A DNA stretch of 64,000 nt, taken from positions 18,862,813 through 18,926,812 of the forward strand of contig CAIIXF020000002.1 of assembly GCA_903813345.2 (NCBI GenBank), written 5' to 3'. Shown here in pieces: positions 24,091 through 37,388 of this stretch (the stretch's first letter is position 1; each line of letters starts with the position of its first letter). The notes beneath the pieces were generated by a model. That model did no database searches. It saw only the letters and a program-made list of their open reading frames with translations, and had not been told where the DNA came from. This stretch comes from Owenia fusiformis (lineage: Eukaryota; Annelida; Polychaeta; Sabellida; Oweniidae). The translations under genes and the position numbers were made by a program.

Positions 24091-27000
24091 TGACCAATCA
24101 ACAAGTCGTCGGTAGGGCAAATGTAAAAATGTATCCTGGAACATCTCACTAAATAACCAATATCATGCTGCCACCAGCGTTACGTACGACTGGTGCGAAA
24201 ATTGACATTTCCTCCAGAGCACAAACTGCATCATAGATTTAAGACGAATTAGATATAAAATATATCACGAACGGGAACACCATTCATTAAATCCATTCAA
24301 GAGCATACTCAAAAATATATATTTAAACGCCTGACAAAATTGCAAAGGACTGTCATGTACCAGTGTGACGTACGACTAGTCGGAAAATTGACATTTCGTC
24401 AAGAGCGCAAATTGCATAAGCGATTTAAGACGAATTGGATATTATATATCCCCCTAACAGAGAAGCCAATCGATACATCCCTCCTTTGGGAAACGTAAAT
24501 ATATATACATAAACGTCTCACAATATATCAAAGTAGTCGCTGCTACCAGTGCGATGTACAGCTGGTCCGAAAATTGACATTCCGTACATAGCCCAAAGTA
24601 AATTAGACTTGTATGACAAATTAGATACTCAATATCTCACGAATAGAAAGAACAATCAACAAGTCCTCAGTAGGGCAAATGTAAAAATGTATCCTAAAAC
24701 ATCTCACTAAATAACAAATATCATGCTGCCACCAGCGTTACGTACGACTGGTCCAAAAATTGACATTTCCTCCAAAGCACAAACTGCATCATAGATTTAA
24801 GACGAATTAGATATAAAATATATAACGAACGGGAACATCATTCATTAAATCCATTCAAGGGCATACTCCAAAATATATACTTAAACGTCTCACAAAAAGG
24901 CAAAGGACTGGCATGTACCAGTGTGACGTACGACTGGTCGGAAAATTGACATTTCGTCAAGAGCGCAAATTGCATAAGCGATTTAAGACGAATTGGATAT
25001 TATATATCCCCCTAACAGAGAAGTCAATCGATACATCACTCCTTTGGCAAACGTAAAAATATATACATAAACGTCTCACAATATATCAGACTAGTCGCTG
25101 CTACCAGTGCGATGTACAGCTGGTCCGAAAATTGACATTCCGTACATAGCCCAAAGTAAATCAGACTTGTATGACAAATAAGATACTCAATATCTCTCGA
25201 ATAGAATGACAAATCAACAAGTCCTCGGAAGGGCAAATGTAAAAATGTATCCTGAAACATCTCACTAATTAACAAATCTCATGCTGCCACCAGCGATACG
25301 TACGACTGGTCCGAAAAGTGACATTTCCTCCAGAGCACAAACTGCATCATAGATTTAAGACGAATTAGATATAAAATATATCACGAACAGGAACATCATT
25401 CATTAAATCCATTCAAGAGCATACTCCAAAATATATACTTAAACGTCTCACAATATTGCAGAGGACTGGCATGTACCAGTGTGACGTACGATTGGTCGGA
25501 AAATTGACATTTCGTCAAGAGCGCAAATTGCACAAGCGATTTAAGACGAATTGGCGATAATATATCCCCCTAACAGAGAAGTCAATCTATACATCCCTCC
25601 TTTGGCAAACGTAAAAATATATACATAAATGTCTCACAATATATCAAATTAGTTGCTGCTACCAGTGCGATGTACAGCTGGTCCGAAAATTGACATTCCG
25701 TACATAGCCCAAAGTAAATCAGACTTGTATGACAATAAGATACTCAATATCTTACGAATAGAATGACCAATCAACAAGTCCTCAGCAGGGTAAATGTAAT
25801 TATGAATCCTGAAACATCTCACTAAATAACAAATATCATGCTGCCACCAGCGTCACGTACGACTGGTCCGAAAATTGACATTTCCTCCAGAGCACAAACT
25901 GCATCATAGATTTAAGACGAATTAGATATAAAATATATCACGAACGGGGACATCATCCATATGATCCATTCAAGAGCATACTCCAAAGTATATACTTAAA
26001 CGTCTCACAAAATTGCAAAGGACTGGCATGTACCAGTGTGACGTACAACTCGTTAGAAAATTGACATTTCGTCAAGAGCGCAAATTGCATTAGCGATTTA
26101 AGACGAATTGGATATTATATATCCCCCTAACAGAGAAGTCAATCGATACATCCCTCCTTTGGCAAACGTAAAACTATATACATAAACGCCTCACAATATA
26201 TCAAACTAGTCGCTGCTACCAGTGCGATGTACAGCTGGTCCGAAAATTGACATTCCGTACATAGCCCAAAGTAAATCAGACTTGTATGACAAATTAGATA
26301 CTCAATATCTCACGAATAGAATGACCAATCAACAAGTCCTCGGTAGGGCAAATGTAAAAATGTACCCTAAAACATCTCACTAAATAACAAATATCATGCT
26401 GCTACCAGCGTTACGTACGACTGGTCCGAAAATTGATTTTCCTCCAGAGCACAAACTGCATCATAGATTTAAGACGAATTAGATATAAAGTATATCAGGA
26501 ACGGGAACATCATTCATTAAATCCATTCAAGAGCATACTCCAAAATATATACTTAAACGTCTCACAAAATTGCAAAGGACTGGCATGTACCAGTGTGACG
26601 TACGACTGGTCGGAAAATTGACATTTCGTCAAGAGCGCAAATTGCATAAGCGATTTAAGACGAATTGGATATTATATATCCCCCTAACAGAGTAGTCAAT
26701 CGATACATCCATCCTTTCGCTAACGTAAAAATATATACATAAACGTCTCACAATATATCAAACTAGTCGCTGCTACCAGTGCGATGTACAGCTGGTCCGA
26801 AAATAGACATTCCGTACATAGCCCAAAGTAAATCAGACTTGTATGACAAATTAGATACTCAATATCTCACGAATAGAATGACCAATCAAAAAGTCCTCGG
26901 TAGGGCAAATGTAATATCGTATTCTTAAACATCTCCCCAAATAACAAATATCATGCTGCCAGCCGCGTTACGTACGACTGGTCCGAAAATTGACATTTCC

Positions 27001-30000
27001 TCCAGAGCACAAACTGCATCATAGATTTAAGACGAATTAGATATAAAATATATCACGAACGGGAACATCATTCATTAAATCCATTCAAGGGCATACTCCA
27101 AAATATATACTTAAACGTCTCACAAAATTGCAAAGGACCGGCATTTACCAGTGTGACGTACAACTGGTCGGAAAATTGACATTTCGTCAAGAGCGCAAAT
27201 TGCATTAGCGATTTAAGACGAATTGGATATTATATATCTCCCAAACAGACAAATCAATCGATACATCCCTCCTTTGGCAAACGTAAAAATATATACATAA
27301 ACGTCTCACAATATATCAAACTAGTCGCTTTTACCAGTGCGATGTACAGCTGGTCCGAAAATTGACATAGCCCAAAGTAAATCAGACTTGTATGGCAAAT
27401 TAGATACTCAATATCTCACGAATAGAATGACCAATCAACAAGTCCTCCGTACGGCAAATATAAAAATGTATCCTGAAACATCTCACCAAATAACAAATAT
27501 CATGCTGCCACAAGCGTTACGTACGACTGGTCCGAAACTTGACATTTCCTCCAGAGCACAAACTGCATCATAGATTGAAGACGAATTAGATATAAAATAT
27601 ATCACGAACGGGAACATCATTCATTAAATCCATTCAAGAGAATACTCCAAAATATATATACTTAAACGTCTCACAAAATTGCAAAGGACTGGCATGTACC
27701 AGTGTGACGTACGACTGGTCGGAAAATTTACATTTCATCAATAGCGCAAATTTCATAAGCGATTTAAGACGAATTGGATATTATATATCCCCTAACAGAG
27801 AAGTCAATCGATACATCCCTCCTTTGGCAAACGTAAAAATATATACATAAACGTCTCACAATATATCAAACGAGTCGCTGCTACCAGGGCCATGTACAGC
27901 TGGTCCGAAAACTGACATTCTGTACATAGCCCAAAGTAAATCAGACTTGTATGACAAATTAAATACTCAATATCTCACGAATAGAATGACCAATCAACAA
28001 GTCCTTGGTAGGGCAAATGTAAAAATGTATCCTGAAGCATCTCACGTAATACCAAATTTCATGCTGCCACCAGCGTTACGTACGACTGGTCCGAAAATTG
28101 ACTTTCCTCCAGAGCACAAACTGCATCATAGATTTAAGACGAATTAGTTATAAAATATATCACGAACGGGAACATCATTCATTAAATCCATTCAAGGGCA
28201 TACTCCAAAATATATACTCAAACGTCTCACAAAATTGCAAAGGACTGGCATGTACCAGTGTGACGTACGACTGGTCGGATAATTGACATTTCGTCAAGAG
28301 CGCAAATTGCATAAGCGATTTAAGACGAATTGCATATCATATACCCCCCTAACAGAGAAGTCAATCGATACATCCCTCCTTTGGCAAACGTAAAAATATG
28401 TACCTAAACGTCTCACAATATATCAAACTAGTTTCTGCTACCAGTGCGATGTACAGCTGGTCCGAAAATTGACATTCCGTACATAGCCCAAAGTAAATCA
28501 GACTTGTATGACAAATTAGATACGCAATATCTCACGAATAGAATGACCAATCAACAAGTCCTCGGTAGGGCAAATGTAAAAACGTATTCTGGATCATCTC
28601 ACTTAATAACAAATATCATGCTGCCACCAGCGTTACGTACGACTGGTCCGAAAATTGACATTTCCTCCAGAGCACAAACTGCATCATAGATTTAAGACTA
28701 ATTAGATATAAAATATTTCACGAACGGGAACATCATTCATTAAATCCATTCAAGAGCATGCTCCAAAATATATACCTAAACGTCTCACAAAATTGCAAAG
28801 GACTGGCATGTACCAGTGTAACGTACGACTGGTCGGAAAATTGACATTTTGTCAAGAGCGCAAATTGAATAAGCGATTTAAGAAGATTTGGATATTATGT
28901 ATCCCCCTAACAGAGAAGTCAATCGATACATCCTTCCTTTGGCAAACGTAAAAATATATACATAAACGTCTCACAATATATCAAACTAGTCGCTGCTACC
29001 AGTGCGATGTACAGCTGGTCCAAAAATTGACATTCCGTACATAGCCCAAAGTAAATCAGACTTGTATGACAAATTAGATACTAAATATCTCACGAATAGA
29101 ATGACCAATCAACAAATCCTCGATAGGGTAAATGTAAAAATGTATCCTAAAACATTTCACGTAATAATAAATATCAAGCTGCCACAAACGTTACGTACGA
29201 CTGGTCCGAAAATTGACATTTCCTCCAGAGCACAAACTGCATCATAGATTTAAAACGAATTAGATATAAAATATATCACGAACGGGGAACATCATTCATT
29301 AAATCCATACAAGAGCATACTCCAAAATATATACTTAAACGTCTCACAAAATTGCAAAGGACTGGCATATACCAGTGTGACGTACGACTGGTCGGAAAAT
29401 TGACATTTCGTCAAGAGCGCAAATTGCATAAGCGATTTAAGACGAATTGGTTATTATATATCCCCCTAACATAGAAGTAAATCGATACATCCCTCATTTG
29501 GCAAACGTAAAAATATATACATAAACGTCTCACAATATATCATCTAGTAGCTGCTACCAGTGCGATGTACAGCTGGTCTGAAAATTGACATTCCGGACAT
29601 AGCCCAAAGTAAATCAGACTTGTATGACAAATTAGATACTCAATATCTCACGAATAGAATAACCAATTAAAAAGTCCTCGGTAGGGCAAATGTAAAAATG
29701 TACCCTGAAACATCTCATCAAATAACAAATATCATGCTGCCACCAGCGTTACGTACGACTGGTCCGAAAATTGACTTTCCTCCAGAGCACAAACTGCATC
29801 ATAGATTTAAGACGAATTAGATATAAAATATATCACGAACGGGAACATCATTCATTAAATCCATTCAAGAGCATACTCCAAAATATATACTTAAACGTCT
29901 CACAAAATTGCAAAGGACTGGCATGTACCAGTGTGACGTACAACTGGTCGGAAAATTGACATTTCGTCAAGAGCGCAAATTGCATTAGCGATTTAAGACG

Positions 30001-33000
30001 AATTGGATATTATATATCCCCCTAACAGAGAAGTCAATCGATACATCCCTCCTTTGGCAAACGTAAAAATATATAGATAAACGTCTCACAATATATCAAA
30101 CTAGTCGCTGCTACCAGTTCGATGTACAGCTGGTCCGAAAATTGACATTCCGTACATAGCCCAAAGTAAATTAGATTTGTATGACAAATTAGATACTCAA
30201 TATCTCACGAATAGAAAGACCAATCAACAAGTCCTCGGTAGGCCAAATGTAAAAATGTATCCTAAAACATATTACTAAATAACAAATATCATGCTGCCAC
30301 CAGCGTTACGTACGACTGGTCCAAAAATTGACATTTCCTCCAGAGCACAAACTGCATCATATATTTAAGACGAATTAGATATAAAATATATAACGAACGG
30401 GAACATCATTCATTAAATCCATTCAAGAGCATACTCCAAAATATATACTTAAACGAACATTCCGTACAAAGCCCAAAGTAAACCAGACTTGTATGACAAA
30501 TAAGATACTCAATATCTTACGAATAGAATGACAAATCGACAAGTCCTCGGTAGGGCAAATGTAAACATGTATCCTGAAACACCTTACTAAATAACAAATC
30601 TCATGCTGCCACCAGCGTTACGTACGACTGGTCCGAAAAGTGACATTTCCTCCAGAGCACAAACTGCATCATAGATTTAAGACGAATTAGATATAAAATA
30701 TATCAAGAACGGGAACATCATTCATTAAATCCATTCAAGAGCATACTCAAAAATATATACTTAAACGCCTGACAAAATTGCAAAGGACTGTCATGTACCA
30801 GTGTGACGTACGGCTAGTCGGAAAATTGACATTTCGTCAAGAGCGCAAATTGCATAAGCGATTTAAGACGAATTGGATATTATATATCCCCCTAACAGAG
30901 AAGCCAATCGATACATCCCTCCTTTGGGAAACGTAAATATATATACATAAACGTCTCACAATATATCAAAGTAGTCGCTGCTACCAGTGCGATGTACAGC
31001 TGGTCCGAAAATTGACATTCCGTACATAGCCCAAAGTAAATTAGATTTGTATGACAAATTAGATACTCAATATCTCACGAATAGAAAGACCAATCAACAA
31101 GTCCTCGGTAGGGCAAATGTAAAAATGTATCCTTAAACATATCACTAAATAACAAATATCATGCTGCCACCAGCGTTACGTACGACTGGTCCAAAAATTG
31201 ACATTTCCTCCAGAGCACAAACTGCATCATATATTTAAGACGAATTAGAAATAAAATATATAACGAACGGGAACATCATTCATTAAATCCATTCAAGAGC
31301 ATAGTCCAAAATATATACTTAAACGTCTCACAAAAAGGCAAAGGACTGGCATGTACCAGTGTGACGTACGACTGGTCGGAAAATTGACATTTCGTCAAGA
31401 GCGCAAATTGCATAAGCGATTTAAGACGAATTGGATATTATATATCCCCCTAACAGAGAAGTCAATCGATACATCCCTCCTTTGGGAAACGTAAATATAT
31501 ATACATAAACGTCTCACAATATATCAAAGTAGTCGCTGCTACCAGTGCGATGTACAGCTGGTCCGAAAATTGACATTCCGTACATAACCCAAAGTAAATT
31601 AGATTTGTATGACAAATTAGATAATCAATATCTCACGAATAGAAAGACCAATCAACAAGTCCTCGGTAGGGCAAATGTTAAAATGTATCCTAAAACATAT
31701 TACTAAATAACAAAAATTGACATTTCCTCCAGAGCACAAACTGCATCATATATTTAAGACGAATTAGATATAAAATATATAACGAACGGGAACATCATTC
31801 ATTAAATCCATTCAAGAGCATACTCCAAAATATATACTTAAACGTCTCACAAAAACGCAAAGGACTGGCATGTACCAGTGTGACGTACGACTGGTCGGAA
31901 AATTGACATTTCGTCTAGAGCGCAAATTGCAGAAGCGATTTAAGACGAATTGGATATTATATATCTCCCTAACAGACAAATCAATCTATACATCCCTCCT
32001 TTGGCAAACGTAAAAATATATACATAAACGTCTCACAATATATCAAACTAGTCGCTGCTACCAGTGCGATGTACAGCTGGTCCGAAAATTGACATTCCAT
32101 AGCCCAAAGTAAATCAGACTTGTATGACAAATAAGATACTCAATATCTTACTAATAGAATGACCAATCAACAAGTCCTCGGTAGGGCAAATGTAATAACG
32201 TATCCTGACACATCTCACTAAATAACAAATATTATGCTTCCACCAGCGTTACGTATGACTGGTCCGAAAATTGACATTTCCTCCAGAGCACAAACTGCAT
32301 CATAGATTTAAGACGAATTAGATATAAAATATATCACGAACGGGAACATCATTCGTTAAAGCCATTGAAGAGCATACTCCAAAATATATACTTAAACGTC
32401 TCACAAAATTTCAAAGGACTTGCAAGTACCTGTGAGACGTACGACTGGTCGGAAAATTGACATTTCGTCAAGAGCGCAAATTGCATAAGCGATGTAAGAC
32501 GAATTGGATATTATATATCCCCCTAACAGAGAAGCCAATCGATACATCCCTCCTTTTGCAAATGTAAAAATATATACATAAACGTCTCACAATATATCAA
32601 ATTAGTCACTGCTACCAGTGCGATGTACAGCTGGTCCGAAAATTGACATTCGGTACATAGCCCAAAGTAAATCAGACTTGTATGACAAATTAGATACTCA
32701 ATATCTCACGAATAGAATGACCAATCAACAAGTCCTCAGTAGGGCAAATGTAAAAATGTATCCTGAAACATCTCACTAATTAACAAATCTCATGCTGCCA
32801 CCAGCGATACGTACGACTGGTCCGAAAAGTGACATTTCCTCCAGAGCACAAACTGCATCATAGATTTAAGACGAATTAGATATAAAATATATCACGAACG
32901 GGAACATCATTCATTAAATCCATTTAAGAGCATACTCCAAAATATATACTTAAACGTCTCACAATATTGCAGAGGACTGGCATGTACCAGTGTGACGTAC

Positions 33001-35512
33001 GATTGGTCGGAAAATTGACATTTCGTCTAGAGCGCAAATTGCATAAGCGATTTAAGACGAATTGGATATTATATATCTCCCTAACAGACAAATCAATCGA
33101 TACATCCCTCCTTTGGCAAACGTAAAAATATATACATAAACGTCTCACAATATATCAAACTAGTCGCTGCTACCAGTGCGATGTACAGCTGGTCCGAAAA
33201 TTGACATTCTGTACATCACCCAAAGTAAATCAGACTTGTATGACAAATAAGATACTCAATATCTAACGAATAGAATGACGAATCAACAAGTCCTCAGCAG
33301 GGCAAATGTAATTATGAATCCTGAAACATCTCACTAAGTAACAAATATCATGCTGCCACCAGCATTACGTACGACTGGTCCGAAAAGTGACATTTCCTCC
33401 AGAGCACAAACTGCATCATAGATTTAAGACGAATTAGATATAAAATATATCACGAACAGGAACATCATTCATTAAATCCATTCAAGAGCATACTCCAAAA
33501 TATATACTTAAACGTCTCACAATATTGCAGAGGACTGGCATGTACCAGTGTGACGTACGATTGGTCGGAAAATTGACATTTCGTCAAGAGCGCAAATTGC
33601 ACAAGCGATTTAAGACGAATTGGCGATAATATATCCCCCTAACAGAGAAGTCAATCTATACATCCCTCCTTTGGCAAACGTAAAAATATATACATAAATG
33701 TCTCACAATATATCAAATTAGTCGCTGCTACCAGTGCGATGTACAGCTGGTCCGAAAATTGACATTCCGTACATAGCCCAAAGTAAATCAGACTTGTATG
33801 ACAATAAGATACTCAATATCTTACGAATAGAATGACCAATCAACAAGTCCTCAGCAGGGTAAATGTAATTATGAATCCTGAAACATCTCACTAAATAACA
33901 AATATCATGCTGCCACCAGCGTCACGTACGACTGGTCCGAAAATTTACATTTCCTCCAGAGCACAAACTGCATCATAGATTTAAGACGAATTAGATATAA
34001 AATATATCACGAACGGGGACATCATTCATATGATCCATTCAAGAGCATACTCCAAAGTATATACTTAAGCGTCTCACAAAATTGCAAAGGACTGGCATGT
34101 ACCAGTGTGACGTACAACTCGTTGGAAAATTGACATTTCGTCAAGAGCGCAAATTGCATTAGCGATTTAAGACGAATTGGATATTATATATCCCCCTAAC
34201 AGAGAAGTCAATCGATACATCCCTCCTTTGGCAAACGTAAAACTATATACATAAACGCCTCACAATATATCAAACTAGTCGCTGCTACCAGTGCGATGTA
34301 CAGCTGGTCCGAAAATTGACATTCCGTACATAGCCCAAAGTAAATCAGACTTGTATGACAAATTAGATACTAAATATCTCACGAATAGAATGACCAATCA
34401 ACAAATCCTCGATAGGGTAAATGTAAAAATGTATCCTAAAACATTTCACGTAATAATAAATATCAAGCTGCCACAAACGTTACGTACGACTGGTCCGACA
34501 ATTGACATTTCCTCCAGAGCACAAACTGCATCATAGATTTAAAACGAATTAGATATAAAATATATCACGAACGGGGAACATCATTCATTAAATCCATACA
34601 AGAGCATACTCCAAAATATATACTTAAACGTCTCACAAAATTGCAAAGGACTGGCATATACCAGTGTGACGTACGACTGGTCGGAAAATTGACATTTCGT
34701 CAAGAGCGCAAATTGCATAAGCGATTTAAGACGAATTGGATATTATATATCCCCCTAACATAGAAGTAAATCGATACATCCCTCATTTGGCAAACGTAAA
34801 AATATATACATAAACGTCTCACAATATATCATCTAGTAGCTGCTACCAGTGCGATGTACAGCTGGTCTGAAAATTGACATTCCGGACATAGCCCAAAGTA
34901 AATCAGACTTGTATGACAAATTAGATACTCAATATCTCACGAATAGAATAACCAATTAAAAAGTCCTCGGTAGGGCAAATGTAAAAATGTACCCTGAAAC
35001 ATCTCATCAAATAACAAATATCATGCTGCCACCAGCGTTACGTACGACTGGTCCGAAAATTGACTTTCCTCCAGAGCACAAACTGCATCATAGATTTAAG
35101 ACGAATTAGATATAAAATATATCACGAACGGGAACATCATTCATTAAATCCATTCAAGAGCATACATCAAAATATATACTCAAACGTCTCACAATATTGC
35201 AAAGGACTGGCATGTACCAGTGTGACGTACGACTGGTCGGAAAATTGAAATTTCGTCTAGAGCGCAAATTGCATAAGCGATTTAAGACGAATTGGATATT
35301 ATATATCTCCCTAACAGACAAATCAATCGATACATCCCTCCTTTGGCAAACGTAAAAATATATACATAAACGTCTCACAATATATCAAACTAGTCGCTGC
35401 TACCAGTGCGATGTACAGCTGGTCCGAAAATTGACATTTTGTACATCACCCAAAGTAAATCAGACTTGTATGACAAATAAGATACTCAATATCTAACGAA
35501 TAGAATGACGAA
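24091..35512 (+). repeat. Satellite A array 3 (longest, 11.4 kb)
   Basis: About 61 monomers, with more irregularity than the other arrays. Near 30456 a b-type monomer runs directly into an a-type one (TTAAACG/AACATTCCG), so a c-type monomer is missing. Near 31710 another deletion joins AAATAACAAA to AATTGACATTTCC. Long internal duplications are visible, including a chimeric block at about 33500-35150. The array is interrupted at ATGACGAA by the minisatellite element. Confidence 0.96.
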
Positions 35513-37387
35513 CAAGGCATTAACATGACAAAATGTCACCACCTAGTTGCTCACAATATTATGAGTTCAAACTTAAGTCAGATTTGAATTTCTGAGAACT
35601 TGTAAAGTCAAATTTGAACTTCTGAAAAGATGTAGATGATTTTGAAAAAAAAATTTGGTCAACTTGAAGCAAGTTGAAAACAGACCTTTTTGACCTTTTT
35701 TGACCTTGAGAAGGTCATTAAAGGTCAAATGTCAAATCTAAAGTCAGATTTGAATTTCTGAGAACTTGTAGATGATTTTGAAAAAAAAAATTAGTCAATT
35801 TGAAGCAAGTTGAAAAAAGACCTTTTTACCTTTTTTGACCTTGAGAAGGTCATTGAAGGTCAAATGTCAAATCTAAAGTCATATTTGAATTTTTGAGAAC
35901 ATGTAGATGATTTTGAAAAAAAATTTAGTCAATTTGAAGCAAGATGAAAAAATACCTTTTTGACCTTTTTTGACATTGAGAAGGTCATTGAAGGTCAAAT
36001 GTCAAATCTAAAGTCAGATTTGAATTTCTGAGAACATGTAGATGATTTTGAAAAAAAAATTTAGTCAATTTGAAGCAAGTTGAAAAAATACCTTTTTGAC
36101 CTTTTTTGACTTTGAGAAGGTCATTGAAGGTCAAATGTCATTGAAGGTCAAATGTCAAATCTTAAGTAAAATCTAAAGTCAGATTTGAATTTCTGAGAAC
36201 ACGTAGATGATTTTGAAATTTTTTTTTAGTCAATTAGAATCAAGTTGAAAACAGACCTTTCTGACCTTTTTTGACACTGAGAAGGTCATTGAAGGTCAAA
36301 TGTCAAATCTTAAGTCAGATTTGAATTTCTGAGAACACGTAGATGATTTTGAAAAAAAAATTTAGTCAATTTAAAGCAAGTTGAAAACAGACCTTTTTTA
36401 CCTTTTTTTGACCTTGAGAAGGTCATTGAAGGTCAAATGTCAAATCTTAAGTCAAATCTTCAGTCAGATTTGAATTTCTGAGAACACGTAGATGATTTTG
36501 AAAAAAAAATTTAGTCAATTTGAAGCAAGTTGAAAACAGACCTTTTTGACCTTTTTTGACCTTGAAAAGGTCATTGAAGGTCAAATGTCAAATCTAAAGT
36601 CAGATTTGAATTTCTTAGAACATGTAGATGATTTTGAAAAAAAAATTTAGTCAATTTGAAGCAAGTTGAAAAAAGACCTTTTTGACCTTTTTTGACTTTG
36701 AGAAGGTCATTAAAGGTCAAATGTCAAATCTTAAGTCAAATCTAAAGTCAGATTTGAATTTCTGAGAACACGTAGATGATTTTGACAATTTTTTTTAGTC
36801 AATTTGAAGCAAGTTGAAAACAGACCTTTTTGACCTTTTTTGAACTTGAGAAGGTCATTGAAGGTCAAATGTCAAATCTTAAGTCAGATTTGAATTTCTG
36901 AGAACAGGTAGATGATTTTGAAAAAAAAAATTAGTCAATTTGAAGCAAGTTGAAAACAGACCTTTTTGAGCTTTTTTGACCTTGAGAAGGTCATTGAAGG
37001 TCAAATGTCAAATCTAAAGTCAGATTTGAAGGTCAAATGTCAAATCTAAAGTCAGATTTGAATTTCTGAGAACATCGTAGATGATTTTGAAAAAAAATTT
37101 AGTCAATGTAAAGCAAGTTGAAAAAAGACCTTTTTGACCTTGAGAAGGTCATTGAAGGTCAAATGTCAAATCTAAAGTCAGATTTGAACTTCTGAGAACA
37201 TGTAGATGATTTAGAAAAAAATTGAAGTCAGTCTAAACAGTATTTGTTAAGTTATAGGAAGTTGTAAGAAATTGTTACAGACGCCGGACGCCAACCGCCG
37301 GACGCCGGACGCCAACCACCAACCGCCGGACGCCGTCGCAAAAAAACGGAGACCATAACAATATGTCACCACTTTTGGTGGTGACAT
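35513..37387. mobile_element. Foldback-ended element with internal 137-bp minisatellite
   Basis: It interrupts satellite A between ATGACGAA and AATTAACAAGTC, with only AA shared as a possible duplication. The left end has ATGTCACCACC (35533-35543) and the right end its complement GGTGGTGACAT (37377-37387). The interior holds about twelve units of roughly 135-150 bp containing GATTTGAATTTCTGAG, a poly-A tract and a run of TGACCT/AGGTCA words. Near the right end is a GC-rich GCCGGACGCC series (about 37280-37335). No open frame is present, so it would be non-autonomous. Confidence 0.7.
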
Positions 37388-37388
37388 A
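37362..37388. repeat. Perfect terminal hairpin of the minisatellite element
   Basis: Arms TATGTCACCAC (37362-37372) and GTGGTGACATA (37378-37388) pair perfectly around a 5-base TTTTG loop. The same 11-base word occurs at the left end of the element, which marks it as a terminus. Confidence 0.75.

Noticed and set aside
30440-30470. Possible small insertion in satellite A
   Set aside because: The junction is a simple loss of one c-type monomer between a b-type and an a-type monomer; nothing foreign is present.
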